Source: PALSA-1440 sp050011195
GTDB taxonomy: Bacteria > Verrucomicrobiota > Verrucomicrobiia > Limisphaerales > UBA8199
DNA: 60,393 nucleotides
Reading direction: 5' to 3'
NCBI GenBank assembly: GCA_050011195.1
Contig: JBEKJO010000015.1
Coordinates: forward strand, 1-60,393
In this document: piece by piece, positions 43,660 to 52,651 of the stretch
How the letters are laid out: each line of letters begins with the position of its first letter
Position numbering within the stretch: position 1 is the stretch's first letter
Notes under the pieces: model-generated
What the model saw: the letters and a program-made list of their open reading frames with translations, nothing else
Databases searched by the model: none
Told to the model about the DNA's origin: nothing
Made by a program: the position numbers and the translations under genes

Positions 43660-44658
43660 TCAGCGACCGGTCATTTGCTCCAGCTTTTCAGGATACCGCG
43701 CACCATGCACCGTGATCTTTGAAGCCGCGCTTTCGATGTCACGGAGATCGTCCGGTGTCAGTTCGACTGCAACTGCTCCGATGTTCTCGTCCAGGCGATG
43801 CAGTTTCGTGGTGCCTGGGATTGGAACAATCCACGGCTTTTGCGCCAGCAGCCACGCGAGCGCGATTTGAGCCGGTGTCGCCTTCTTACGTTTTCCAATT
43901 TTGCCGAGCAGATCAATCAGTGCCTGATTCGCCTTGAGCGCCTCCGGTGTGAAGCGAGGGAGGGTGCTGCGGAAATCGGAACTGTCAAACTTCGCGTTTT
44001 CGTCAATTTTGCCCGTGAGAAAACCCTTGCCCAACGGGCTGTAGGGAACGAGGCCGATGCCGAGTTCTTCGAGGGTCAGTATCACTTCTTTCTCCGGGGT
44101 TCTCGTCCACAGCGAGTATTCGCTCTGGAGGGCCGTGAGCGGCTGAACGGCATGTGCGCGACGGATGGTTTGCACGCCGGCTTCCGACAGGCCGAAGTGC
44201 TTGACCTTTCCCTGCTGAATCAGCTTCTTCACTGTGCCGGCGACGTCTTCGATCGGCACGTTCGGGTCAACCCGGTGTTGATAGAGCAAGTCAATGGTCT
44301 CGACCTTGAGCCGCTTGAGCGAGCCTTCGACGGCCTGCTTGATGTGCTCTGGCCGACTGTTCAGGCCCGCCGCACCGGGCCGCGTATCGCTGCCACTGAG
44401 GTCGAACCCGAACTTGGTGGCGATCACCACCTGCTTGCGGAACGGCGCGAGGGCTTCGCCGATGAGTTCTTCGTTTGTGAAGGGGCCATAGACTTCAGCG
44501 GTATCAAAGAAGGTGACCCCGCGTTCGACGGCTGCCCGAAGAAGAGAGGTCATCTCCTTCTTGTCTTTGGGTGGGCCGTAGGAAAAACTCATTCCCATGC
44601 AGCCTAGCCCGACCGCCGAGACTTCCAAATTGCTGTTTCCAAGTTTGCGCTTTTGCAT
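43660..44658 (-). CDS. Aldo/keto reductase
   Basis: 332 residues from the ATG at 44658, selected over ATGs at 44670 and 44706 because GGAG stands 6 nt ahead of it. The catalytic tetrad is complete: Asp52 and Tyr57 in FFDTAEVYG, Lys82 in VVIATKFGF, His128 in LLYQHRVDP. NADPH-binding C-terminal elements PIPGTTKLHRLDENIGA are present. It reduces aldehydes or ketones in the cytoplasm, substrate unknown. It belongs to the YakC/AKR13-like subgroup by its MGMSFSYGPP start. Probably an operon with the cupins on both sides. Confidence 0.92.
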   Translation of the reverse strand: MQKRKLGNSNLEVSAVGLGCMGMSFSYGPPKDKKEMTSLLRAAVERGVTFFDTAEVYGPFTNEELIGEALAPFRKQVVIATKFGFDLSGSDTRPGAAGLNSRPEHIKQAVEGSLKRLKVETIDLLYQHRVDPNVPIEDVAGTVKKLIQQGKVKHFGLSEAGVQTIRRAHAVQPLTALQSEYSLWTRTPEKEVILTLEELGIGLVPYSPLGKGFLTGKIDENAKFDSSDFRSTLPRFTPEALKANQALIDLLGKIGKRKKATPAQIALAWLLAQKPWIVPIPGTTKLHRLDENIGAVAVELTPDDLRDIESAASKITVHGARYPEKLEQMTGR

Positions 44659-44733
44659 TTTGAACTCCATTTCTTTGTATCTGATTCGGGTACAGACCGT
44701 GTCCATCTGTGGTTCTCTTCTGCCTGGCTACGG

Positions 44734-45075
44734 CTAAGTCGGCTTGAAGAGGGTCAGCAGCATCGAGAACTGCCTGGTCGCTTTGACCGCGTGCGGCAGG
44801 TTCGGCGGCATGTGAAGAAAATCGCCGGCCTTCAGGTGGTGCGGTTTGCCGGCCAGGGAAAACTCGCATTCGCCCGACAAGACCTCAACGAGCGCGTGCT
44901 GGGTCGAGGTGTGTTCGGTCAATTCCTGCCCCTCGGAAAACCCGAAGAGCACGACCCGCACCGTGGGCGTCCGCAGCAGGGTGCGGCTGACGATGCCGTT
45001 GGGCGCAAACTGTGTTTCCTGTGCCAGCGAGATAACTTTCTCGCTGCTGGCGTCCACTAATGGTTGCTCGCTCAT
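44734..45075 (-). CDS. Cupin-domain protein
   Basis: 113 residues, a single small cupin: EHTSTQHALVEVLSGECEFS and a second motif AGDFLHMPPNLPHAVKA with a C-terminal strand FSMLLTLFKP. The first-motif metal ligands are partly atypical (H-T-S-T-Q-H). It lies 75 nt upstream of the aldo/keto reductase in the same direction. Possibly the first gene of a cupin, reductase, cupin operon. Confidence 0.8.
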   Translation of the reverse strand: MSEQPLVDASSEKVISLAQETQFAPNGIVSRTLLRTPTVRVVLFGFSEGQELTEHTSTQHALVEVLSGECEFSLAGKPHHLKAGDFLHMPPNLPHAVKATRQFSMLLTLFKPT

Positions 45076-45121
45076 GCCTGCAACCTACGCCAGGTTGCCG
45101 GTGCGCGCATCCTTTGACTTT

Positions 45122-45183
45122 GAGAGCGTGTCTGAGAATTCATCCGGCAACCCGCCCGGAGCGCCGGTCTCAGACACGGTCTC
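45122..45183. repeat. Inverted repeat after the glycosidase-like gene
   Basis: GAGAGCGTGTCTGAGA (45122-45137) and TCTCAGACACGGTCTC (45168-45183) pair over 14 of 16 bases, including a perfect 10-bp core. It sits 31 bp beyond the stop of the minus-strand gene at 45215. No T-run follows on that strand, so it is more like a palindromic repeat than a terminator, although it could protect the transcript end. Confidence 0.5.
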
Positions 45184-45214
45184 AAGCGCAACTGATTCCG
45201 GCGCTCCCAGTAGT

Positions 45215-47401
45215 TCATGGAGAGCGGTCGATCGCGTGTATCAGGCGCACGGCCGCGGCGTCACCCCAGTCGAGTCTCCAAGCGCCATCGCTTTCACGCT
45301 GGCGCAGCGTTGCCTCGCGCAGGCGCGAGCCGTCTTCGCCCAAGAGCACGGCTTTCCACTGGCCCTCCGGCAGCCGCAGGAACAGCGGCTCGGGCGCGGC
45401 GCCTACCTTGTGGATTTCGATAACATCGCACGCCGCCCGGATGCGCAGGATCAGGTTCTGGAAACGAATCCGGTCCACCGTCAACTCCGGCCAATCCGCC
45501 GGAAGCCGTGGGTCGAGCTTGAAACCGTCGGCCCGGGGGGCGAAGCCGAGGAAGCCGTTGAGCATCACTTGCGGGACCATTGCGCTCTCGAAGAACTCCA
45601 TGTCGAGACCCAGCCCGCCGGCCGTGCCGCCACCTTGCAGGGAGCCTTCGCGGGATCCGTTGTAATACTGGCGATACCCGCCGGCAGCCTGCACTTCATC
45701 GAACCAGCGGATGATCTCCTGCAGCCGCTTCCAGGCATTGTCCGGGCCGAGCGTTTTCACCCGCGCCATGAGATCGTGGTAGGAGAAACCCAGCACCGCG
45801 CCGCCATCCTGCACCTGGCCGCCCCAAGGGATGCCTTCAGGGTTGCTCCAGGCCCAGAAATACCAGTCCAGATTGCGCTTCGTCGTAGCCCGCGGAGCGA
45901 AGCGCCAGTGGTAAATGTCCGGGCCTTGCGCCGTGTCGCCAGCGACGACGCGGTCGCCGTTAAGCCAGCTCATAATGTCCCGCGCGTGTTCGATGGTGGC
46001 GAAGTCATAATAGACCGCTTCGCAGTTCAAGAACGTGAACCCGTAGTCGTGCGTCTTGCCTTCCACATCCACGCAGGCCGCAAACCGCGCGGTGGCGGCG
46101 CTCCAGAACCGCCGGTTGCCTTCCGCCTTCACTTCAGCGGCGTGGCGTTCGAGCATCGCCGGGTCGAGACTCAAGACACCGCCGGGAATCTGCCACTCCG
46201 GGTGCGCGCTGATTTCGCGCTCCACCGTCGCCATCACGCGGGCCGTGTCGTAGTATTGGATCGTCGCGTAGGCATCCAGCCCCCCGAAGGGCAGGATGTC
46301 CCAGTAGTTGTTGCCGATGCCCTGGCCGGTATGAATGGTCTTCGCGCCGTCCGCGCCCCGCTCCAGCCCGCTGCGCCCGTCGTGGCCCACCCAATCGGTA
46401 TAGACGGCCTTGCGCTCCAGCGCATGGTGCTCGGTCATCACGTAGCGCAGGGCGGTGCGCATCCGGTTGATATTGGCGCGGAGAAAGCTCAGGTCGCGCG
46501 TCCACCAGAAGTATTTGGCGCAGCCGCGCACGAAGTTTTGGCCGTTGATATTGTGGCGCGTGTCGTATTGCGAGAAAAGCGCCTGGATGACCACGCTGCC
46601 CGGGGCGGTGTTGCCCAGCCCGATGCGCAACTGCGCGACCTCGCCCGTCCACTGCGGATGGCGATACATCGGGACCATCGTGTAGCTGATGGCATCGCCT
46701 TTGACCGGCTCGAAATACATCCGCCGGGCCGGGCTGAAGTTCGTCAGCGACGGCGTGGTCCATTCGACAAACGGCTGCGCCGCGCCCAGGCCGGTGGCTT
46801 GCCAGCGCAGTTGGAGGAAGGGCACTTCGAAGGTGTGGCACTTCCACGGAGGCGCCGTCACGAGGGCGGCGGTGTTGGTGACTTCGATGCGCCAGCCATC
46901 CTCGTTGACGCCGGCGTCGCGCGCTCCGGCCAGCGTCCATCCCTCCGGCTTGCTCAAGTCGTTCGGCCGCCAGCCCGGCCCCGCGGTGTTCTTGAACGAG
47001 AAATGCCAGCCGCAGCCGCGCCGGCCCTGGTTCCAGAAGGGAAAGGGCCAGCCGAGCTGGTGAGCGATGCTCGCGTGCTGATGCGTGGCCACGTATCCCT
47101 CGGGGTCCATGATGCGCGCGGTGAGCGTCTCGGACCACGCCCGGCGCATGGCCCCAGACTTGTCGTCGGTCGTTACGGCGGGCCAGAGCGAGGTGTCGGG
47201 CAGCCATTCGTCCCAGAGCGTGGCTTTGGGCCCAGCGCCAGGGTAGTGCAGCCAGAACAACTCGCGCACCGTCGCCATCTCCTTTTCGTGGCCCGGCACC
47301 TGAAAGCGGGGGAAATCCTCGGGCGTCGATGCTTGGGCCGCGCAGGTGGTCGCCAGCAGGGCTAAACAGGTTTGAACAATAAGATATGAGCGCCGGTTCA
47401 C
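45215..47401 (-). CDS. Secreted six-hairpin glycosidase-like protein
   Basis: 728 residues with a signal peptide (MNRRSYLIVQTCLALLATTC, then AAQAS). No family motif is certain. The middle and C-terminal part (YWDILPFGGLDAYATIQYY, YDFATIEHARDIMSWL, LDWYFWAWSNPEGIPWGGQ, GGLGLDMEFFESAMVPQVML) has the alternating helix pattern and aromatic turns of (alpha/alpha)6-barrel glycosidases, with a closing beta domain after about residue 640. The N-terminal part is beta-rich. It would act outside the cytoplasm on an unidentified glycan. It is upstream of the cupin/AKR genes but separated by a palindrome. Confidence 0.65.
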   Translation of the reverse strand: MNRRSYLIVQTCLALLATTCAAQASTPEDFPRFQVPGHEKEMATVRELFWLHYPGAGPKATLWDEWLPDTSLWPAVTTDDKSGAMRRAWSETLTARIMDPEGYVATHQHASIAHQLGWPFPFWNQGRRGCGWHFSFKNTAGPGWRPNDLSKPEGWTLAGARDAGVNEDGWRIEVTNTAALVTAPPWKCHTFEVPFLQLRWQATGLGAAQPFVEWTTPSLTNFSPARRMYFEPVKGDAISYTMVPMYRHPQWTGEVAQLRIGLGNTAPGSVVIQALFSQYDTRHNINGQNFVRGCAKYFWWTRDLSFLRANINRMRTALRYVMTEHHALERKAVYTDWVGHDGRSGLERGADGAKTIHTGQGIGNNYWDILPFGGLDAYATIQYYDTARVMATVEREISAHPEWQIPGGVLSLDPAMLERHAAEVKAEGNRRFWSAATARFAACVDVEGKTHDYGFTFLNCEAVYYDFATIEHARDIMSWLNGDRVVAGDTAQGPDIYHWRFAPRATTKRNLDWYFWAWSNPEGIPWGGQVQDGGAVLGFSYHDLMARVKTLGPDNAWKRLQEIIRWFDEVQAAGGYRQYYNGSREGSLQGGGTAGGLGLDMEFFESAMVPQVMLNGFLGFAPRADGFKLDPRLPADWPELTVDRIRFQNLILRIRAACDVIEIHKVGAAPEPLFLRLPEGQWKAVLLGEDGSRLREATLRQRESDGAWRLDWGDAAAVRLIHAIDRSP

Positions 47402-47462
47402 GCGTTTGGCGGGTAAATACCCGAAGCATGGACGCAGCGCACGGCAAAATCTTCAGGGGAAG

Positions 47463-47939
47463 TTACTGCCGCAATGTGGAATGTATCGGCAGCGACAGGA
47501 GGCCCGGTAGCAGAGATGGGTTTTGCAGTCCGGGACTGTCCCTTTCCAGCCTGAGCACCATCACGGTGCCGGAATTGTTGACTTTGACGCCGCCTGCCAG
47601 CTCGTCGATCTCCAAGACTTTGACGGGCCCTTCCCGCTGGCCGACGGTCAGAATACAGGAAACCTCTTGGGCCGGCTGGGGCGGCATGGCGGGCAGACGC
47701 ACTTTCAGCAACGCGAGTTTATCGCCTAGAATGGTCGTGATGCCGACCGCCTTGACCCTGGGCAGTGGCGGGGGCGGCAGGTCCGTGCCCGGAGGTTGCG
47801 GCGGCTTCAGCCGAAAGACGTTGCTGCCGGCGATACCCAGATACGGGTTTCCCGAAGTCTCCGCGACCAGGGCGTTTGCGCCCAGGCTCAACCCGAGAGC
47901 AACCAAAAGCCAGGTCGGCAGTTCTACACAATGCCTCAT
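47463..47939 (-). CDS. Exported GspC/PilP-like small protein
   Basis: 158 residues. Signal peptide (LLVALGLSLGANALVAE), then NPYLGIAGSNVFRLKPPQPP, a Pro-rich linker, and a compact beta domain VKAVGITTILGDKLALLKVR...EVSCILTVGQREGPVKVLEID, closing VKVNNSGTVMVLRLE. The layout, N-x-F-L-K-P then a small 'V-x-G-I/L' homology-region domain, is like GspC HR and PilP domains. It suggests an envelope assembly role linked to the pseudopilins, but no secretin or ATPase gene is in view. Confidence 0.6.
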   Translation of the reverse strand: MRHCVELPTWLLVALGLSLGANALVAETSGNPYLGIAGSNVFRLKPPQPPGTDLPPPPLPRVKAVGITTILGDKLALLKVRLPAMPPQPAQEVSCILTVGQREGPVKVLEIDELAGGVKVNNSGTVMVLRLERDSPGLQNPSLLPGLLSLPIHSTLRQ

Positions 47940-47999
47940 GACTTAAGAAAAACACCGGAGCCAGAATTTGGTTGCTGCTGATCCTGCTGGTGATCCCGG

Positions 48000-48027
48000 T
48001 TGCCAAAATCGGGGGGTCTGCTAGACT
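48000..48027 (+). promoter_or_regulatory. Candidate sigma-70-type promoter
   Basis: TTGCCA (48000-48005), 16 bp, TAGACT (48022-48027), predicting a transcript start near 48034. It points toward the hairpin at 48049 and the zinc-ribbon gene at 48103. Confidence 0.4.
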
Positions 48028-48048
48028 ACGGCTGACCGTGTGTATTCG

Positions 48049-48076
48049 GGCGCACCCTGTTTGGTGCGCCTTTTTT
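48049..48076 (+). terminator. Perfect hairpin with T6, attenuator-like, ahead of the zinc-ribbon gene
   Basis: GGCGCACC (48049-48056), loop CTGTTT, GGTGCGCC (48063-48070), then TTTTTT. It has all the features of an intrinsic terminator. No plus-strand gene ends before it, and it sits 26 bp ahead of the ATG at 48103, inside the presumed leader. It could end a very short RNA or attenuate the gene. Confidence 0.7.
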
Positions 48077-48102
48077 CAACACATTGCAGACGAGGAACTC
48101 GC

Positions 48103-48525
48103 ATGGGCCGGTCCTATTGGTTTGAGTGTCCCAAGTGCGGTTACCGGGCCAAAGTCTCCGGTCGCGCAGACCGGGGACTGAGCTTTTCCGTCCAGACGAT
48201 CCTCTGCCGCGATTGCAAGGAACTGTACGACGCAGTGACACGAGTGAGAGTTCCGGATGAATCGCCAGGGTTGGGAAGCTTTGCCGGATGGCGGCTGGCT
48301 AGGTCGCCGGACCCGTATCGAAGCATCAGCTCACCACCCGGCTTTCAATCCGTGCTCAACCGATTGCCCCAAACCGGGGTGAAGCGCTTCCGATGGCTCC
48401 CGTTCAAAGTCCAGTGTCCGGTTTCGGCTCTGCACCGCGTCCGGAGCTGGAACGAGCCGGATAGATGTCCCAGGTGCGGCATTTACCTGGAGAAGAGCGC
48501 GGTGCCGTATCGGCTTTGGGATTGA
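48103..48525 (+). CDS. Zinc-ribbon protein
   Basis: 140 residues. The start at 48103 has a good GAGGA site 5 nt upstream. Two CxxC pairs form an N-terminal zinc ribbon (CPKCGYRAKV at residues 9-18, ILCRDCKELYDAV near 33-45), and another pair is at the C-terminus (CPRCG). The middle is variable and basic. Small proteins beginning MGRSYWFECPKCGYRAKVSG are, as I recall, common in Verrucomicrobiota and Planctomycetota; no function is established. Expression may be controlled by the hairpin directly upstream. Confidence 0.72.
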   Translation: MGRSYWFECPKCGYRAKVSGRADRGLSFSVQTILCRDCKELYDAVTRVRVPDESPGLGSFAGWRLARSPDPYRSISSPPGFQSVLNRLPQTGVKRFRWLPFKVQCPVSALHRVRSWNEPDRCPRCGIYLEKSAVPYRLWD

Positions 48526-48569
48526 AGCGCAACAACCGGGCATCGCCCTACCGGGGGGCGTGCCAACGC

Positions 48570-49148
48570 TTATTGTTGCGCGTAATAAACCACTGCGGGT
48601 GGGATGTTCAGCAATACGGGAACGGTGCGCAGGTTTTGAAACCGCGTGCGTATTCTCTTGCGGTCCATCAATGAGTATTGGAACTGAACATACATTCCGC
48701 CCGGGCCAAGCGCCCGGCTGATGGCATTGATGAGGGCGAGGGCCCGTTCACCGGGCAGGTTTCCCAGGGGAATGCCTGACAGGACGAAATCCGCTTTGTC
48801 CAGGCCTCTTCGGCCCATTTCCGAGAGGAGATGCTCGGCGGAATCAGGGATCACTTGCACCCGGCCGTTGATGCCGGCCATGTCCAGGTTGTGCCGGTTG
48901 ACGCGCGCCAGCGCCGGATTGATCTCGCAGGCCAGGATTCGGGCCTCCGGACACCTGGCGGCCAGTCGCAAGGTGATCGCTCCGTTGCCGGCGCCCAACT
49001 CGATGACCCGCCCGGAATAGGTCTCCGGGACGGGCGCAATCATCTTCTCGATGAGGAACCTCTGCGAGGGCACAATAGCGCCGGTTTGTCTGAACTTCAC
49101 CAGGGCGGCGCACATGAAGTGCAGGTAATTGGCAACCGCGTTATGCAT
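48570..49148 (-). CDS. Phospholipid N-methyltransferase-like (PmtA-type) SAM methyltransferase
   Basis: 192 residues from the ATG at 49148; the open frame runs further upstream but the family starts here. It opens with NYLHFMCAALVKFRQTGAIVPSQRFLIEKM, described from residue 6 to 36, a match to the PmtA N-terminal amphipathic helix and GA-x-x-PSS/Q-R-x-L motif. The SAM-binding motif I is RVIELGAGNGAIT, with ACEINPALA as motif II. The family methylates phosphatidylethanolamine, but similar proteins are mis-called rRNA adenine methylases. Convergent with the zinc-ribbon gene. Confidence 0.78.
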   Translation of the reverse strand: MHNAVANYLHFMCAALVKFRQTGAIVPSQRFLIEKMIAPVPETYSGRVIELGAGNGAITLRLAARCPEARILACEINPALARVNRHNLDMAGINGRVQVIPDSAEHLLSEMGRRGLDKADFVLSGIPLGNLPGERALALINAISRALGPGGMYVQFQYSLMDRKRIRTRFQNLRTVPVLLNIPPAVVYYAQQ

Positions 49149-49364
49149 AGCGACTCTCTCGTGATCCGGTCTTGGTTCGGGCACTGTGACCAGACGACAC
49201 AATGCCTCTGTAATGGCCTCTTCTTCCCACTCGATATGGAGGCAGGTACTGGCCAGGTCCCGTCTCTCAGTCCGCCCCTTGGGGCGACAACGCGGAAATC
49301 CTAGCACGCCAGGCCGGGATGTTCCAAGGCTTAATTTCCGGTAAGTTGCAGGCGGGACCCCGGT

Positions 49365-50150
<786 letters not shown>

Positions 50151-50280
50151 AATCTCTCTGTCTTTCTTCTCCGCGACTCATCTGCCACGACGGTCGGACA
50201 GCGCGTTGGATGCCAAACCCAGCTTTTCCACCGTTACGCTCGAATAATTCCGCCCGCGGCGGCGTCAACCCCTGACGCTT

Positions 50281-50745
50281 ATGACGAGCAAACAATGGAT
50301 GCTGATCGCGCTGGCCGTCGCCCTCGGCAGCCTTTCACTTTACCTCAACAAAGACTGGTTTGCCGGGGATCTTATTCAAATCCAGCATCGTTCCCATCCG
50401 GTGCGGGGGGGATTCTTCCGCCGAAGCAAGCGCTCCGCCGACTCGGCCACTGAGCCCGTCTTTTTCGCTTTCAACCGCATGCTCAAGCTCACGTCGCTCA
50501 AAGTCGTCCCCGTCAGCGACATCGAGACCAACAAATACCCGCAGCCGGTCTGGGAGCTCGTTTCCGATTCCAATTCCGTCCCCGTCACGGAATTCGCTTA
50601 CGGCGAGCATATCCGAGGCATGCGCCCCTCCGTGCAGGGCGCCACGCCTGATCCGCTCGAGCCCGGCGTCAAATACCGGCTCCTGATTGAAGCCAAGGGA
50701 GGCAAGGCCGAGCACGATTTCACTCCCGTGCCCCTGACGCCGTGA
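50281..50745 (+). CDS. Membrane-anchored hypothetical protein
   Basis: 154 residues. One N-terminal membrane helix (MLIALAVALGSLSLYL), then a soluble domain with KLTSLKVVPVSDIETNKYPQ, WELVSDSNSVPVTEFAYGE, and a C-terminal LEPGVKYRLLIEAKGGK. This looks like a small beta-sandwich, possibly Fn3-like in the last strands. It diverges from the pseudopilin gene and lies 37 nt before the MFS gene, probably in the same operon. Its single-pass anchor and position suggest a pilin- or transport-linked accessory protein; unproven. Confidence 0.68.
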   Translation: MTSKQWMLIALAVALGSLSLYLNKDWFAGDLIQIQHRSHPVRGGFFRRSKRSADSATEPVFFAFNRMLKLTSLKVVPVSDIETNKYPQPVWELVSDSNSVPVTEFAYGEHIRGMRPSVQGATPDPLEPGVKYRLLIEAKGGKAEHDFTPVPLTP

Positions 50746-50782
50746 ACGCTGCGGTCGGTTAGAGTCAAATCGTGCTTTAACC

Positions 50783-52297
50783 ATGACTGACCAAAAGAAC
50801 GCGCCGGCAGCGGACCCAGAGAACCCACGGGCCGGAGCCCCGCCCGAGAGTTTCCTGAGCAAGTTCACCGTGCTGTTCGGCGCCGTGCGCGAACTCTGGA
50901 TTGTGTTCGCCTACGTGGTGATGAGCAATCTCGCCTACATGCTCGTCGTGTTGACCCTCTCCCTGTGGCTTTCCGCCGATCTAGGCTACAGCGACGTCAA
51001 GGCCGGTTGGTGGGTGACGGCCTGGACTGCGGGCATGACCTTCTGCGTCATGCTGGTCGGCTCACTGACCGACGCCCTTGGGCTGCGCAAGACGCTCCTG
51101 CTCGGGTGCACGCTGTGCATTTTGCCACGCTTGTTCATGACTTTTGCGGCGGCCAAGGTGCTGGTGCTGGGTGGGTTGCTCGTCCTGGCCCTGGGCGAAG
51201 CCCTGGGCGCGCCCGTAACGGTCGCCGCGCTGCGACGCTACACCACGACTACCCAGCGATCGATCGCCTTTTCCCTCTTCTACGCCCTGATGAACGTCGG
51301 CTACGGCCTGGCAGGTTACGTCTTTGATTTCGTGCGCCAGACCCTGGGTGAGACCGGCCATTTGGCATTGCCCGGGCTGGGGATGGGGCTGAGCACCTAC
51401 CGCACGGTATTCCTCGTGAGCCTGGTCTTTTATGTCCCCTGCCTGCTGCTTATCTATTTTTGGCTGCGTGAAGGCGTCGAGGCGACCGACCAGGGGGTGG
51501 AAATCACTGCCCACAAGACCAAATATGCCCAAGCCCACTTGGTCAAGGCCTTCGGATTGACTATCCGCGACACCCTGCATGACACCGGCCGCATCTTCAT
51601 CGGCCTCTGGCGTCAGCCCGGCTTCTACAAGTTTCTCGCCTTCCTGTCCCTGGCGGCCTTTATCAAGATGATCTTCACCCACATGTATTTCACCTATCCC
51701 AAGTTCGGCATTCGCGAACTGGGTGATGGGGCGCCCATTGGGCGCCTGTGGTCGATGAACAATTTCCTGATTGTTTTCCTGGCTCCGCTGGCGGGCGTGT
51801 TGAGCCAGAGGATTTCCGCCTATAGCATGGCCATCTGGGGAAGTTTCGTTGCGGCCTCCTCCGTGTTCATCATGGCGATGCCACCCCACTGGTTTCAGCC
51901 GCTGGCAGACGGTTGGCTGGGCCATTCGGTCGCTCATGTCTGGCTGGGCGTCCAGGGCCAAGTCAACCCCTACTACGTGATGATTTTCATTTACGTGCTT
52001 TTCCTCTCCATGGGCGAGGCGTTTTATTCACCGCGGCTCTATGAATACGCGGCGGCTATCGCCCCCAAGGGACAGGAAGCCTCTTACATGGCCATGTCCT
52101 ACCTGCCGTTTTTCCTGGCCAAGCTCTGCATGGCCCCGCTGTCCGGCATATTGCTGGCCCGCTTCTGTCCCGCCCACGGCCCGCGGCATTCCGGCACCCT
52201 CTGGCTGATCATTGGCTTAAGCACGATGATTGCGCCGGTAGGGTTGCTCGTGTTCCAGCGCTTCATCCGCGTCCACGAAGCGGGCCGCGATGAGTGA
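50783..52297 (+). CDS. MFS transporter
   Basis: 504 residues with about 12 membrane helices. The cytoplasmic loop between helices 2 and 3 reads GSLTDALGLRKTLLLG, the MFS motif A. Helix 4-5 sequence has APVTVAALRRYTTTTQRS. The overall plan resembles the POT-like transporter at 28674 (similar length, similar C-terminal MGEAFYSPRLYEYAAAIAPKGQEASYM versus AGEMLASPKFLEFLGNIAPADKKAMW, each described from a longer alignable stretch). It lacks the ExxER signature, so the substrate is open. Confidence 0.82.
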   Translation: MTDQKNAPAADPENPRAGAPPESFLSKFTVLFGAVRELWIVFAYVVMSNLAYMLVVLTLSLWLSADLGYSDVKAGWWVTAWTAGMTFCVMLVGSLTDALGLRKTLLLGCTLCILPRLFMTFAAAKVLVLGGLLVLALGEALGAPVTVAALRRYTTTTQRSIAFSLFYALMNVGYGLAGYVFDFVRQTLGETGHLALPGLGMGLSTYRTVFLVSLVFYVPCLLLIYFWLREGVEATDQGVEITAHKTKYAQAHLVKAFGLTIRDTLHDTGRIFIGLWRQPGFYKFLAFLSLAAFIKMIFTHMYFTYPKFGIRELGDGAPIGRLWSMNNFLIVFLAPLAGVLSQRISAYSMAIWGSFVAASSVFIMAMPPHWFQPLADGWLGHSVAHVWLGVQGQVNPYYVMIFIYVLFLSMGEAFYSPRLYEYAAAIAPKGQEASYMAMSYLPFFLAKLCMAPLSGILLARFCPAHGPRHSGTLWLIIGLSTMIAPVGLLVFQRFIRVHEAGRDE

Positions 52298-52315
52298 GGA
52301 CTTTGTGAGGTTGAC

Positions 52316-52555
52316 ATGGCCCGCGCACGGCACAATAATTCCCCTGTGAACATTCAGCGCATTCGGGAAAGGGTCACCAACGGTTTCAGGCCGTTCAAGA
52401 TTTGCTTGTCCGACGGGCGGAAGTTTTCTGTGCCGCACCCGGAGTTTGTCGCAGTCGGCAGGAGTGTGGTGGTGGTCATCAGCAAAGGCGATCGCGTGAA
52501 CACCCTTGATCCGCTTCATATTACCTCCATCGAGGAAAAACTGGCGCATACCTGA
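52316..52555 (+). CDS. Small conserved hypothetical protein
   Basis: 79 residues. The ATG has GAGG 5 nt upstream; a GTG at 52346 (VNIQRIRERV) is where similar proteins start in my memory. The sequence is a small beta-rich unit: FRPFKICLSDGRKFSVPHPE, then RSVVVVISKGDRVNTLDPLH and ITSIEE. Families with F-x-x-F-x-L-x-L-x-D-G-R...V-x-H-P-E-F occur widely in Planctomycetota and Verrucomicrobiota, of unknown function. It follows the MFS gene by 18 nt. Confidence 0.72.
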   Translation: MARARHNNSPVNIQRIRERVTNGFRPFKICLSDGRKFSVPHPEFVAVGRSVVVVISKGDRVNTLDPLHITSIEEKLAHT

Positions 52556-52651
52556 ACGGGTAACCTGGGCCGAAATCTACCTTGGGTCAGGGCAATCGGC
52601 CAGTGAGAGAAAGCTTGATTGGGAGATTTCAAACCGTAGCTTGCTGGCCAT

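Noticed and set aside
44846..47365. 839-codon plus-strand frame opposite the glycosidase-like gene
   Set aside because: Antisense frame with His/Arg/Pro-rich composition and no known motif; the minus-strand gene has a signal peptide and a clear fold pattern.
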